A stretch of 64,000 bases of DNA from Acidobacteriota bacterium (lineage in GTDB: Bacteria; Acidobacteriota; Thermoanaerobaculia; Multivoradales; Multivoraceae): positions 62,001-126,000 of the forward strand of contig QQVD01000068.1 of the NCBI GenBank assembly GCA_003388555.1, given 5' to 3'. The number at the start of each line of letters is the position of its first letter. Position 1 is the first letter of the stretch. A program made the translations under genes and the position numbers. Of the stretch, positions 1-9,616 are shown piece after piece. The notes under the pieces were generated by a model, which searched no databases, had not been told where the DNA came from, and worked only from the letters and a program-made list of their open reading frames with translations.

Positions 1-1964
1 AGAGCCGGCCCCTCGGCCCGGCTGCGCAGCATGACGTTCATGGTCCGAGGCACCATGCCGAAGAGAGCGGCGCTCTGCCCATAGTTGAAGTAGACCTCGG
101 TGCCGGCACGCTGCTCGAGACCGCGCTGGGGCACGTCCTCCAGCACGCCGACGATCTGCATCCACGGCATCTCTCCGAAGCCGGGGCGCAACCGGCGACC
201 CACCGCATCCTGGTTCGGATAGAAGACGTCGGCGAGGCGGCGATTGATCAGCACCACCGGCGTCTCGGCGCCCTCGTCCGCCGCGTGGAAGCCGCGGCCG
301 GCGATCACTCTCTGGTCGAGTACCTCCAGCGCGTCACTGGTCACGAACTGCCAGTAGTCGACGTTGTGGGCCGGCCCTTCGTCGGTCCGCTCGACGCCCT
401 CGAACTCCATGTCGTTGGCGTTCAGCACCCGCTGCGGAGGCAGGCCGCTGATCGCCGCGACCTCCTCGACCTCGGGCCGGCTCCGCAGCTGCCCGAGCAG
501 GCGGTCGTAGAAGGTCCGCTGCTCAGCGGTCTCCGGGTAGTCGCTCTGCGGCAGTCGGAGCTCGAAGGTCCAGAGCCGTTCGGAATCGAAGCCACGATCG
601 ACCTGGAGAAGCTCCCACAGAGTGCGCACCATCAGTCCCGAACCGACCACCAGGGCCAGCGCCAGACCGACCTCGAGTACCACCAGGCCGCCCCGGACCC
701 TCGACCAGGCCCGGTCGGAGGTGTTGCGCTGAGCTCCCTGGCGCAGCAGGGAGGCGACTCCGGTGCGTGAGAGGCTGACCGCGGGCAACAGCCCGAAGAG
801 CACCACCGAAACGATCGAGATCGCGGCAGTGAAGGCGATGACCTGGCCGTCGAGCCCGATCTCGTCGACCCGCGGCAGGCTGTCGGGGAATTCGCGCACC
901 AGCAGCTCGAGACCGAGATGAGCGAAGACCAGACCGAGCAACGCGCCGAGGAGCGCCAGGGCGAGATTCTCGGTCAGCAGCTGACGCAGCAGCGTGCGGC
1001 GGGACGCACCGAGCCCGGCGCGGACTGCCATCTCACGTCGGCGCGTGTCGGCTCGCGCAATCAACAGCCCTGCGACGTTGGCGCAGGCGATGAGCAGCAA
1101 GAACCCCACTGCGCCGAGCAGCGCGAAGAGAGCCGGCCGGGCACCGCCGACCACCTCCTCGTGCATCGCTGCGATATGCAGCGGATGCCCGTCCGGACTC
1201 GGACCGTGGCGCTCGCCGGCACGGTCCTCCCAGCCGGCAACCAGCGTCTGCAACTCGCTGCGAGCCTCCTCCAGAGTCACGTCCTCGCGCAGGCGACCGG
1301 CGACCCACAGGAAGTGGTTGCCGTTGCGCTCGCGATCCGACGGCCCGAAGGCCAGCGGACGCCAGATCTCGATGCCGCCCTCCTCGAGGTCGAATCCGGG
1401 GGGCATCACACCGACGACCGTGCACACCTCTCCGTTCACCGTCACGGTGTCTCCGACCAACGAATCCCTGCCGCCGAACGCTCGCTGCCAGAGCTCGTGC
1501 GACACCAAGGCCACCGGCGGTCCGCCGGCCGTGTCCTCCTCCTCGGTGAAGATCCGGCCAACCTGCGCCCTGACGCCGAAAGCCTCGAGCAGCGAGGCAC
1601 TGACCACCGCCGAGCGCACCCTCAGGGGTCGGTCCGGCGTCACCAGGCTCGACTCGCCGGCCCGGTAGGCGCCCAGTGCGCTGTAGGAGGTGCTCCACTC
1701 ACGCAGCGACATGAACTCCGGCGGATCGATCCAGAAGCGATCGAAACCCATCGTCGGGAAACTCGAGCTGATGATCACCAACCGGTCCGGCTCGGGGTAG
1801 GGCAGCGGCTCGAGCACGACGCCGCGCAGCACGCTGAACATGGCGCTGTTGGCGCCGATCCCCACCGCGAGTGTGAGAACCAGCACCACGGTGACACCGC
1901 GATCGCGGCGCAGGGCCTTGACGCCACCGAAGAGGTCGCGCACGAAACGCTCGATCGTCTGCAT
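1..1964 (-). CDS. MacB/FtsX-family (ADOP-type) ABC transporter permease, 3' end cut by window edge
   Basis: Large inner-membrane permease of the MacB/FtsX superfamily, of the acidobacterial duplicated orphan permease style. About 654 codons are visible and no stop lies inside the window. The frame starts at ATG 1964 (MQTIERFVRDLFGG) behind an AGGAG ribosome site. An N-terminal helix (LVLTLAVGIGANSAMF) is followed by a periplasmic MacB_PCD domain, an FtsX core with several helices (for example GFLLLIACANVAGLLIARA) and a second periplasmic domain that runs off the edge. No ATPase gene is next to it, as is usual for orphan ADOP permeases. Substrate cannot be told. It follows lpd on the same strand after 240 bp and may be separately transcribed. 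Confidence 0.85.
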   Translation of the reverse strand, partial: MQTIERFVRDLFGGVKALRRDRGVTVVLVLTLAVGIGANSAMFSVLRGVVLEPLPYPEPDRLVIISSSFPTMGFDRFWIDPPEFMSLREWSTSYSALGAYRAGESSLVTPDRPLRVRSAVVSASLLEAFGVRAQVGRIFTEEEDTAGGPPVALVSHELWQRAFGGRDSLVGDTVTVNGEVCTVVGVMPPGFDLEEGGIEIWRPLAFGPSDRERNGNHFLWVAGRLREDVTLEEARSELQTLVAGWEDRAGERHGPSPDGHPLHIAAMHEEVVGGARPALFALLGAVGFLLLIACANVAGLLIARADTRRREMAVRAGLGASRRTLLRQLLTENLALALLGALLGLVFAHLGLELLVREFPDSLPRVDEIGLDGQVIAFTAAISIVSVVLFGLLPAVSLSRTGVASLLRQGAQRNTSDRAWSRVRGGLVVLEVGLALALVVGSGLMVRTLWELLQVDRGFDSERLWTFELRLPQSDYPETAEQRTFYDRLLGQLRSRPEVEEVAAISGLPPQRVLNANDMEFEGVERTDEGPAHNVDYWQFVTSDALEVLDQRVIAGRGFHAADEGAETPVVLINRRLADVFYPNQDAVGRRLRPGFGEMPWMQIVGVLEDVPQRGLEQRAGTEVYFNYGQSAALFGMVPRTMNVMLRSRAEGPA

Positions 1965-2204
1965 GGGGGCTCCTTCCACGACGCCCCTCCAGCCGTCCGG
2001 ATCGCGTGACGGGGCCGCGGCGGCCCGACCGACCTCGGACTTCGATGAACGGGGCTCAGGCCCTACAACGCAGCCGGACCGGAGACGGTTGCGTCGGCGT
2101 GGATCGAGCGTGGATCGGGCGCGGCCCGGCGGCCCCGGCGGGAACGGTCGACACACGCAAGGCCCCTAGCCTCCTCACCCTCCGTAGCAGCGGCAAGCCG
2201 GCCC

Positions 2205-4157
2205 TTAGACCCGGTTTCGTCTCGACCGCTTCTGTTTCGGCAGATAGAGGTCGGTGATCGTGCCCTCGAACGCCTCGGCGGCGAAGGCGACCGTCTCGGA
2301 GAGGGTCGGATGCGGGTGCACGGTGAGACCGATGTCCTGGGCATCGGCCCCCATCTCGATCGCCAGGCCGATCTCGGCGATCAGGTCTCCGGCGCCGGGA
2401 CCGACGACCCCACCGCCGATCACCCTCTCGGTCTCGGGGTCGAAGAGCAGCTTGGTCAGGCCCTCTGCCCGCGCCATGCCGAGGGCACGACCGCTCGCCG
2501 ACCAGGGGAAGGTGCCCTTCTCGTATTCGACACCGCGCTCCTTCGCCTCGGTCTCGGTGAGACCGACCCAGGCGACCTCGGGATCGGTGTAGGCGACGCT
2601 GGGGATCACCCGCGCCTCGAAGCCGCTCTTCAGTCCTGCGGCGACCTCCGCCGCGACCTTGCCCTCGTGGGTCGCCTTGTGGGCCAGCATCGGACCGTGG
2701 GTCAGGTCGCCGATGGCGAAGATGTGCGGCACGTTGGTGCGCATCTGCTCGTCTGTGGCGATGAAACCGCTCTCCTCGACCTCGACGCCCGCCGCGGCGG
2801 CGCCGATGCGCCTGCCGTTGGGCCGGCGGCCGACCGCAACCAGCAGCGCGTCGAAGAGGGCGCCGTTGGGCGCGCCTTCGCCCTCGAGAGAGACCTTGAT
2901 GCCGTTCTTCTGCGCCTTGGCCTCGGTGAGCCGCGTCGCCAGCCACAGGTTCTCGAGACGCGGCTCGAGCTCCTTGCGCAGCGGCTTGACGAGGTCGCGG
3001 TCGGCTCCGGTCATCAGTCCGTCCAGCAGCTCGACCACCGAGACCCGCGCTCCGAGGGCGGCGTAGACCGTGGCCATCTCGAGTCCGATGATGCCTCCGC
3101 CGACGACCAGCAGGCGTTGCGGCACCTCGGCGAGGGCCAGCGCCCCGGTCGAATCGAACACCCGCGGGTCGTCGTTGGGCAGGAACGGCAGCTCGATCGA
3201 GTGCGATCCAGCCGCGAGGATCGCCTGGGCGAATGTGATCGTGCGTTCGGCGCCCTCGGCTGCGTCCTCCTCGGCGGCCTGCGAGACGCGGATCTCGTGC
3301 GACCCGACCAGCTCGCCGTGCCCGGTGACCACCTCGACCTGCCGCCGCTTCGCCATGCCCCCCAGACCGCTGGTGAGCCGCTCCACGACGCCGTCCTTCC
3401 ACCCGCGCAGCCGATCGAGCTCGATCTCGGGAGCGGCGAAGCGCAGGCCGATCTCCTCCGCCGCCCGCGCTTCGTCGATCACCTTCGCCGCGTGAAGCAG
3501 CGCCTTGGACGGGATGCAGCCGACGTTCAGGCAGACCCCTCCGAGGCTCGGGTAGCGCTCGACCAGACAGACCCGGAGGCCGAGGTCGGCGGCGCGGAAA
3601 GCGGCGGTGTAGCCGCCCGGACCGGAGCCGAGCACCAGCAGGTCGAAGTCGTACGAGTGCTCCTTCGGCCTCTCCGGCGCCTGCGCCGTCTGCGACGTTC
3701 TCGGCTTCTGCGGCGTCTGCGGCTTCTGCGGCTGCGCTCGACCTTCGGCCCGGTGGCTACCCGGCCGAGAGTCCTCGTCGCGCCCGCCGGCGCTCGCTTC
3801 CCGGCTCGGCTTCGGCTCCTCGGCGGGCCTCTTCGCACCGTCCGCCGGCGCTTCGTCCGCCGGCGCTTCGTCCGCCGGCTGCTGCTCGGCGAAGGTCTCC
3901 TGCCGGCCTGCCGCCTCCGACACCTCGATCCGCGCGATCACGTGCCCCTCACCGACCTTGTCGCCGAGCTTCACCTCCACCGACACGATCTTGCCGGCGA
4001 GCGGGCTCGGTACGTCCATCGAGGCCTTGTCGCTCTCCAGGGTGATCAGCGGATCCTCGAGCTCGACCTCTCGGCCCGGCTCGACCAGGACCTCGATCAC
4101 CTCGACCTCGTCGAGATCGCCGATGTCCGGCACCTTGATGTCGCGCGTCTCGGCCAT
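2205..4157 (-). CDS. lpdA: Dihydrolipoyl dehydrogenase (E3) with N-terminal lipoyl domain
   Basis: E3 of the pyruvate dehydrogenase complex, reoxidising dihydrolipoamide with NAD+. 650 aa. Residues 1-80 are a biotinyl/lipoyl domain with the lipoylation motif ESDKASM. A Pro/Ala/Glu-rich linker with short repeats (80-165) leads to the flavoprotein: FAD motif GSGPGG near 172, redox-active CLNVGC near 210, NAD motif GGGIIG near 352 and the HPHPTLSE acid-base site near 613. ATG 4157 follows GGAGCTCTGAC. It is the last gene of aceE-aceF-lpd. A lipoyl domain fused to E3 is known in some bacteria and explains the length above the usual 470 aa. Confidence 0.95.
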   Translation of the reverse strand: MAETRDIKVPDIGDLDEVEVIEVLVEPGREVELEDPLITLESDKASMDVPSPLAGKIVSVEVKLGDKVGEGHVIARIEVSEAAGRQETFAEQQPADEAPADEAPADGAKRPAEEPKPSREASAGGRDEDSRPGSHRAEGRAQPQKPQTPQKPRTSQTAQAPERPKEHSYDFDLLVLGSGPGGYTAAFRAADLGLRVCLVERYPSLGGVCLNVGCIPSKALLHAAKVIDEARAAEEIGLRFAAPEIELDRLRGWKDGVVERLTSGLGGMAKRRQVEVVTGHGELVGSHEIRVSQAAEEDAAEGAERTITFAQAILAAGSHSIELPFLPNDDPRVFDSTGALALAEVPQRLLVVGGGIIGLEMATVYAALGARVSVVELLDGLMTGADRDLVKPLRKELEPRLENLWLATRLTEAKAQKNGIKVSLEGEGAPNGALFDALLVAVGRRPNGRRIGAAAAGVEVEESGFIATDEQMRTNVPHIFAIGDLTHGPMLAHKATHEGKVAAEVAAGLKSGFEARVIPSVAYTDPEVAWVGLTETEAKERGVEYEKGTFPWSASGRALGMARAEGLTKLLFDPETERVIGGGVVGPGAGDLIAEIGLAIEMGADAQDIGLTVHPHPTLSETVAFAAEAFEGTITDLYLPKQKRSRRNRV

Positions 4158-4212
4158 GTCAGAGCTCCGGTGTCGGGAGTGTCGGTCGGGTCGGCAGTGC
4201 GGTGATGCCGAT

Positions 4213-4277
4213 CGTCGGTTTCGGGCGTCGGTTTCGGGCGTCGGTTTCGGGCGTCGGTTTCGGGCGTCGGTGTCGGT
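4213..4277. repeat. 13-bp tandem repeat between aceF and lpd
   Basis: Four perfect head-to-tail copies of CGTCGGTTTCGGG (4213-4264) followed by a fifth, degenerate copy (4265-4277). The array fills the middle of the 135-bp spacer between the aceF stop and the lpd start, and the preceding bases contain related GTCGG/GTGTCGG words. It lies inside the presumed operon transcript. Function unknown; it could be slippage product or affect mRNA processing. Confidence 0.9.
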
Positions 4278-4292
4278 CGCTTCGACGGACCG

Positions 4293-5708
4293 TCAGAGGA
4301 CCAGGCGACGGATGTCGGTGAGCACCGCCGCCAGCGCGGTGGTGAAGCGCACCGCCTCGGCGCCGTCGATCACCCGGTGGTCGTAGGAGACCGAGAAGGG
4401 CAGGATCAGCCGCGGCACGAACCCGCCCTCGCCCGCGTCGTCGCGATAGACCGGCTGCATCTTCGAACGTGCAACGCCCAGGATCGCCACCTCCGGAGCA
4501 TTGACGATCGGGGTGAAGCCGGTGCCGCCGATGCCGCCGAGGCTCGAGATGGTGAACGTCGCTCCCTGGATGTCGGCCGGGCGCAGCTTGCCATCGCGGG
4601 CCCTCGAGCTCACCTCACCGAGCTCCGCCGCGAGCTCGAGCACGCCCTTGCGGTCGACGTCGCGGATCACCGGCACCACCAGCCCGTTGTCGGTGTCCAC
4701 CGCGACCCCCAGATGGAAGTAGTGCTTGCGGATCAGGCGGTCGCCCTCGGGATGCAACGAAGAGTTGAAATCGGGGAAGTCGGCCAGCGTCGCCGCCGCC
4801 GCCTTGAGCAGGAAGGCGAGTGGTGTCAGCTTGACGCCGCGCTTCTCCGCCACCGGCTTCATCGCGGCCCGGAACTCCTCCAGCTCGGTGATGTCGGCCT
4901 CGTCGAACTGGGTGACGTGGGGCACGTTGAGCCAGCTGCGGTGCAGCGACGCCGCCGACAGCTTGCGGATGCGACTGAGCGGCACCTCCTCGACCTCGCC
5001 GAACTTCGAGAAGTCGACCGCTGGCACCGGCGGGATCCCGGCGCCGGCCGACGGGGTCGCGTCGCGCGGGGCACCGCTCAGGCTGCGCTTGACGTACTGC
5101 TGCACGTCCTCCTGCAGGATCCGCCCCTTCGCTCCGCTGCCCTCGACCCGGCTCAGATCGACGCCGAGCTGGCGGGCGAACCGCCTCACTCCCGGCGAGG
5201 CGTGCGGCAGGTCGGCAGCACTGCCCTTGGCAATCGGGGGCGCCGGGGCGGGCGGCCGCTCGTCTTCGTCACGCTCCACCGAGGCGACGCCGGGCGCCGG
5301 TTCTCCTTTGCTGGACCGCGCGGCAGCCGAGGGCTCTTCCGACCGTCTGTCGTCCGGCTCCTCTCCGCCGCCAGCCGTTTCTCGCGTCGACTCCCCCTCA
5401 CCGCCCTCGTCGCCCTCGTGGCCCTCGTCGCTGCCCTCTGCTCGAGAATCCTCCTCCTCGGCTCCGTCACCCCCGGCCTCGCCGGCCTCCAGCTCGAGGA
5501 TCAGATCGCCCTCGGCGACCTCGTCGCCGATCGAGACCGCGATGCTGCGCACCACTCCGCCCGACGGTGAGGGGACCTCCATCGACGCCTTGTCGCTCTC
5601 GAGTGTGATCAGCGAATCCTCGGCCGAGATCTCCTGCCCCACTTCGACGAGGACCTCGATCACCTCGACCTTGTCGAAGTCTCCGATGTCGGGGACGCGT
5701 ACTTCCAT
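4293..5708 (-). CDS. aceF: Pyruvate dehydrogenase dihydrolipoyllysine acetyltransferase (E2)
   Basis: E2 core of the pyruvate dehydrogenase complex, moving the acetyl group from lipoamide to CoA. 471 aa from ATG 5708; an in-frame GTG one codon earlier (5711) is also possible, and both sit behind GGAGGG. One lipoyl domain (about 1-80, ESDKASM), a long acidic/Pro-rich linker (80-170), a peripheral subunit-binding domain (SPGVRRFARQLGVDLSRV, about 170-210) and a 2-oxoacid acyltransferase domain ending with YDHRVIDGAEA, whose His and Asp are catalytic. Second gene of the operon, 104 bp after aceE. Single lipoyl domain, against three in E. coli AceF. Confidence 0.95.
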   Translation of the reverse strand: MEVRVPDIGDFDKVEVIEVLVEVGQEISAEDSLITLESDKASMEVPSPSGGVVRSIAVSIGDEVAEGDLILELEAGEAGGDGAEEEDSRAEGSDEGHEGDEGGEGESTRETAGGGEEPDDRRSEEPSAAARSSKGEPAPGVASVERDEDERPPAPAPPIAKGSAADLPHASPGVRRFARQLGVDLSRVEGSGAKGRILQEDVQQYVKRSLSGAPRDATPSAGAGIPPVPAVDFSKFGEVEEVPLSRIRKLSAASLHRSWLNVPHVTQFDEADITELEEFRAAMKPVAEKRGVKLTPLAFLLKAAAATLADFPDFNSSLHPEGDRLIRKHYFHLGVAVDTDNGLVVPVIRDVDRKGVLELAAELGEVSSRARDGKLRPADIQGATFTISSLGGIGGTGFTPIVNAPEVAILGVARSKMQPVYRDDAGEGGFVPRLILPFSVSYDHRVIDGAEAVRFTTALAAVLTDIRRLVL

Positions 5709-5812
5709 CACCTATTCCCTCCTCGCGGTGCGTCGTGCACGCACCCGATCCACCGAGTCTGCGCGAACGCCGGCGGGACGACCGACTCGCCAGGAGACCC
5801 GCGGCCGGCCGC

Positions 5813-8500
5813 TCACCGCGTCCACGGCGGCGCCGCCTCGGCGTCGATGCCGTACTTCTCGATCGCCTCCACCACCCGCTTCGCCGGCACAGCACCTGCC
5901 CGGTGCAGACCGTGCAGCGCCGCCACCACCACCTGGCGGCGGTCGACCTCGAAGAACTCGCGCAGCTTGCCGCGGGTGTCCGAGCGGCCGTAGCCGTCGG
6001 TACCCAGCACCTCGTACGGAGCGTCGACCCACGGGCGGATCTGGTCGGCGAAGGTGCGCATGTAGTCGCTGGCGGCGATCACCGGCCCTTCTCCCTCGGC
6101 CAGGGTCGCGGCGACGAAGGGCCGCCGCGGTTCCTGGTCCGGATGCAGCCTGTTCCAGCGCTCGCACGCGATGCCGTCGCGGCGGAGCTCGTTGAAGCTG
6201 GTGGCGCTGAACACGTCGGCGGCGACGCCCCACTCGTCGGCGAGCATCTCGGCCGCCGCCTCGACCTCGCGCAGGATCGCGCCGCAACCGATCAGTCGGA
6301 CCCGGTGGTCGCCACTCTTCGGCGCCGGGCGCAGCAGGTAGAGCCCACGGCGGATGCCCTCCTCGGCTCCCTCCGGCATCGCCGGGTGCACGTAGTTCTC
6401 GTTCAGCGTGGTGACGTAGTAGAAGACGTTCTCCTGCTCCGCATTCATCCGCCGCAGGCCGTCGTGGATGATCACCGCGAGCTCGTAGCCGTAGGTGGGA
6501 TCGTAGGAGATGCAGTTCGGGATGGTCGACGCCACCAGGTGGCTGTGGCCGTCCTGGTGCTGCAGACCCTCGCCGTTGAGCGTCGTGCGTCCGGAGGTGC
6601 CGCCGATGAGGAACCCGCGCGCCTGCATGTCGCCGGCGGCCCAGAGGAAGTCGCCCACCCGCTGGAAGCCGAACATCGAGTAGAAGGCGTAGAACGGCAC
6701 CATCTGGATGCCGTGGTTGGCGTACGACGTCGCCGCCGCCATCCACGAGGAGGTGGCGCCGGCCTCGTTGATCCCCTCCTGCAGGATCTGACCGTCGACC
6801 GCCTCCTTGTAGGGGGCGATCTGTCCGGCGTCGACCGGCTCGTACAGCTGTCCCGACGGGGCGTAGATGCCGAGCTGGCGGAACATGCCCTCCATGCCGA
6901 AGGTGCGCGCCTCGTCGGCGACGATCGGCACCAGGTGGGGGCGCAGATCGCGGTCGCGGGTCAGCAGCGTGAGGACCCGGACGAACGCCATCGTGGTCGA
7001 CATGTCGCGGTCGCCACTACCGGTGAGGAGCGGCTCGAAGGTCTCGAGCGGCGGGATGGCGAGCGCCGGAGCGCGCTCGGCACGAGCTGGCAGGAACCCT
7101 CCCAGAGCCTCGCGGCGCTCCCGCAGGTAGCGCATCTCGGGCGAGTCCTCGGCCGGCTTGTAGAACGGCACGTCGTCGAGCTGCTCGTCGGAGATCGGCA
7201 GGTTGTAGCGGTCGCGGTAGGCACGCACGCTGCTCTCCGCCATCTTCTTCTGCTGGTGGGTGATGTTCTGGCCCTCGCCGGAGACGCCCATGCCGTAGCC
7301 CTTGACCGTCTTGGCGAGGATCACCGTCGGCTGCCCCTCGTGCGCCACCGCCGCGGCGTAGGCGGCGAAGAGCTTGTGCGGATCGTGACCGCCGCGGTTG
7401 AGGCGCCAGATGTCCTCGTCGGTCATCGTGGCGACCATCTCCTTGAGCTCCGGGTACTTGCCGAAGAAGTGCTCGCGCACGAAGCCGCCGTCTCCCGAGG
7501 CCTTGTACGACTGGTACTCGCCGTCGAGCGTCTCCTCCATCCTCTTGCGCAGCAGACCCTTGTGGTCGCGTGCCAGGAGCGGATCCCAGTACGAGCCCCA
7601 GATCACCTTGATGACGTTCCAGCCGGCGCCGCGGAAGACACCCTCGAGCTCCTGGATGATCTTGCCGTTGCCGCGCACCGGGCCATCGAGGCGCTGCAGG
7701 TTGCAGTTGATGACGAAGATCAGGTTGTCGAGCTTCTCCCGCGCCGCCAGCGAGATCGCGCCCAGCGACTCGGGCTCGTCCATCTCGCCGTCGCCCATGA
7801 AGGCCCAGACCTTGCGCCCGGTGGTGTCCACCACCTTGCGATGGTGCAGGTACTTCATGAAGCGCGCCTGGTAGATCGCCATCATCGGGCCGAGGCCCAT
7901 CGACACGGTCGGGAACTGCCAGAACTGCGGCATCAGCCAGGGATGGGGATACGAAGACAGGCCGCCGGGCTCGACCTCGCGACGGAAGTTCGCCATCTCC
8001 TCCTCGCTGACCCGGCCCTCGAGGAAGGCACGGGCGTAGATCCCCGGCGAAGAGTGGCCCTGGATGAGAACCAGGTCACCGCCGTGCTCCTCGCTGGGGG
8101 CGTGGAAGAAGTGGTTGAATCCGACGTCGTAGAGCGTCGCCGCCGAGGCGAAGCTGGCGATGTGGCCGCCGAGGCCCGAGTCGTCCCGGTTGGCCCGCAC
8201 CACCATCGCCATCGCGTTCCAACGGATGATGCTGCGGATGCGCCACTCGAGCTCCGCGTCGCCCGGCGAACGCTTCTCGAGGTGAGGCGGAATGGTGTTG
8301 CGGTACGCCGTCGTCGCGTTGTACGGCAGGTAGGCCCCCGAGCGCCGCGCCTTGTCGATCAGCGTCTCGAGCAGGAAGTGGGCCCGCTCCGGACCCTCAC
8401 GCTCGAGCACCGCCTGGAGCGACTCGAGCCACTCGCGGGTCTCCTGCGGATCGACGTCGCGTCCGCCGGCGTCCGCCGCCTGTTCCTGACTGTCGCTCAC
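5813..8500 (-). CDS. aceE: Pyruvate dehydrogenase E1 component, homodimeric type
   Basis: Thiamine diphosphate-dependent decarboxylase of the pyruvate dehydrogenase complex. 895 aa, the length of the single-chain AceE family. GTG start at 8500 with a strong AGGGAGG site 7 bases upstream. The ThDP motif GDGEMDEPE...N lies at about 235-265, and family blocks such as HSSPGIYARAFLEGR and GYGMGVSGEGQN are present. First gene of aceE-aceF-lpd, transcribed from the 250-bp region shared with the divergent SDR gene. The operon feeds acetyl-CoA to central metabolism and, by inference, to the PUFA synthase further along. Confidence 0.96.
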   Translation of the reverse strand: MSDSQEQAADAGGRDVDPQETREWLESLQAVLEREGPERAHFLLETLIDKARRSGAYLPYNATTAYRNTIPPHLEKRSPGDAELEWRIRSIIRWNAMAMVVRANRDDSGLGGHIASFASAATLYDVGFNHFFHAPSEEHGGDLVLIQGHSSPGIYARAFLEGRVSEEEMANFRREVEPGGLSSYPHPWLMPQFWQFPTVSMGLGPMMAIYQARFMKYLHHRKVVDTTGRKVWAFMGDGEMDEPESLGAISLAAREKLDNLIFVINCNLQRLDGPVRGNGKIIQELEGVFRGAGWNVIKVIWGSYWDPLLARDHKGLLRKRMEETLDGEYQSYKASGDGGFVREHFFGKYPELKEMVATMTDEDIWRLNRGGHDPHKLFAAYAAAVAHEGQPTVILAKTVKGYGMGVSGEGQNITHQQKKMAESSVRAYRDRYNLPISDEQLDDVPFYKPAEDSPEMRYLRERREALGGFLPARAERAPALAIPPLETFEPLLTGSGDRDMSTTMAFVRVLTLLTRDRDLRPHLVPIVADEARTFGMEGMFRQLGIYAPSGQLYEPVDAGQIAPYKEAVDGQILQEGINEAGATSSWMAAATSYANHGIQMVPFYAFYSMFGFQRVGDFLWAAGDMQARGFLIGGTSGRTTLNGEGLQHQDGHSHLVASTIPNCISYDPTYGYELAVIIHDGLRRMNAEQENVFYYVTTLNENYVHPAMPEGAEEGIRRGLYLLRPAPKSGDHRVRLIGCGAILREVEAAAEMLADEWGVAADVFSATSFNELRRDGIACERWNRLHPDQEPRRPFVAATLAEGEGPVIAASDYMRTFADQIRPWVDAPYEVLGTDGYGRSDTRGKLREFFEVDRRQVVVAALHGLHRAGAVPAKRVVEAIEKYGIDAEAAPPWTR

Positions 8501-8604
8501 CGGAGACCTCCCTGCTGCTCGTCTTCCGGGCCCTTGCCCGCGGCGACCCGAAGCGGCCCACGATGGTACCCCGGAACCCTCACCCTCTGGGCATCGCTCG
8601 CAGC

Positions 8605-8631
8605 CGCGAACCGCCGTTCGCGAGCGCGAAC
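8605..8631. promoter_or_regulatory. Inverted repeat in aceE/SDR divergent intergenic region
   Basis: CGCGAAC (8605-8611) and its exact complement GTTCGCG (8616-8622) are separated by 4 bases, and a third CGCGAAC half-site follows at 8625-8631. It lies about 105 bp upstream of aceE and 120 bp upstream of the SDR gene, where an operator would be expected. No regulator can be assigned. Confidence 0.35.
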
Positions 8632-8750
8632 GCTGCGGCCCGACGTCGGGTCGCGACTGTGGCTAGACTCGAAGGTCCCGATGCGTCCTCGATGCGTCGA
8701 ACGGGAGGTAGCGATGCACCACGCCGAGCCCAGTCCGGGAGCACGGGCCG

Positions 8751-9569
8751 ATGGATGAGGCGGCCGACCGAGGAGCCGATCCCGCCGGGCGCACGCAGCT
8801 GACGCGGCTGAGCCGCTCGGTGAGCGGCTCGGTGGTGCTGGTGACCGGCGCCGCCAGCGGCATGGGCCGCGCCACCGCATTCGTCTTCGCCGAGCAGGGC
8901 GCCCGTGTCGCGGTCTGCGACCTCGATCGAAGCGGCGTCGAAGAGACCTGCGGGCGGATCGAAGCCGCTGGCGGCGAGGCCATCCCCCTGGTGTTCGACG
9001 TCGTCGACCGGGCCGCGGGCGAAGACGCGGTCGGGACCATCCGGCGTCACTGGGACCGACTCGACATCCTGATCAACAACGCGGGCATCTCCGCCCGCCT
9101 GGCGATCGATGGCGAAGGCTACTTCGAGGTCTGGGAGCGCACCCTCGCCGTGGTGCTCTCGGCCCAGGCCGCGATGGTGCGCGCCGCCCTGCCGCTGCTC
9201 CGACGGGCGCCACACCCACGCATCGTCAACATCGCATCCACCGAGGGCCTCGGCGCGACGCCCGGTATCTCCGCCTACACCGCGGCCAAGCACGGCGTGG
9301 TCGGTCTCACCCGCTCCCTGGCGGTCGAGCTCGGCCGCGAGGGCATCACGGTGAACTGCATCTGTCCGGGGCCGATCGACACCGCGATGACGGCAGCCAT
9401 CCCCGACGACCAGAAACAGACCTACGCCAGGCGCCGCACCGCGCTCGGCCGCTACGGCTCGGCCGAGGAGGTCGCACAGATGACTCTGAGCTGCTGCCTG
9501 CCGGCGGCCTCGTTCCTCACCGGAGCCTCGATCGTCGTCGACGGCGGCCTGACCGTTCGTCGGGCCTGA
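8751..9569 (+). CDS. Short-chain dehydrogenase/reductase (SDR)
   Basis: NAD(P)-dependent oxidoreductase of the classical SDR family, 272 aa. The Rossmann motif TGAASGMG is at about 32-39, NNAG near 110, the catalytic Ser in NIAST near 163 and the YTAAK pair at Tyr176/Lys180; the C-terminus ends with the common VDGGLTVRRA. The N-terminal 25 residues precede the usual start of the fold, so translation may begin slightly downstream. GGGAG lies upstream of ATG 8751. It is followed after 47 bp by a cupin gene in the same direction. Substrate unknown; family annotation as 3-oxoacyl reductase would not be safe. Confidence 0.88.
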   Translation: MDEAADRGADPAGRTQLTRLSRSVSGSVVLVTGAASGMGRATAFVFAEQGARVAVCDLDRSGVEETCGRIEAAGGEAIPLVFDVVDRAAGEDAVGTIRRHWDRLDILINNAGISARLAIDGEGYFEVWERTLAVVLSAQAAMVRAALPLLRRAPHPRIVNIASTEGLGATPGISAYTAAKHGVVGLTRSLAVELGREGITVNCICPGPIDTAMTAAIPDDQKQTYARRRTALGRYGSAEEVAQMTLSCCLPAASFLTGASIVVDGGLTVRRA

Positions 9570-9616
9570 ACGGAAGCGCTCTGGCGCGCTGCCGAACGAA
9601 CAGCGAAGGAGTCGTC

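Noticed and set aside
4213-4277. CRISPR array
   Set aside because: Units are contiguous 13-mers without spacers and no cas genes are present.
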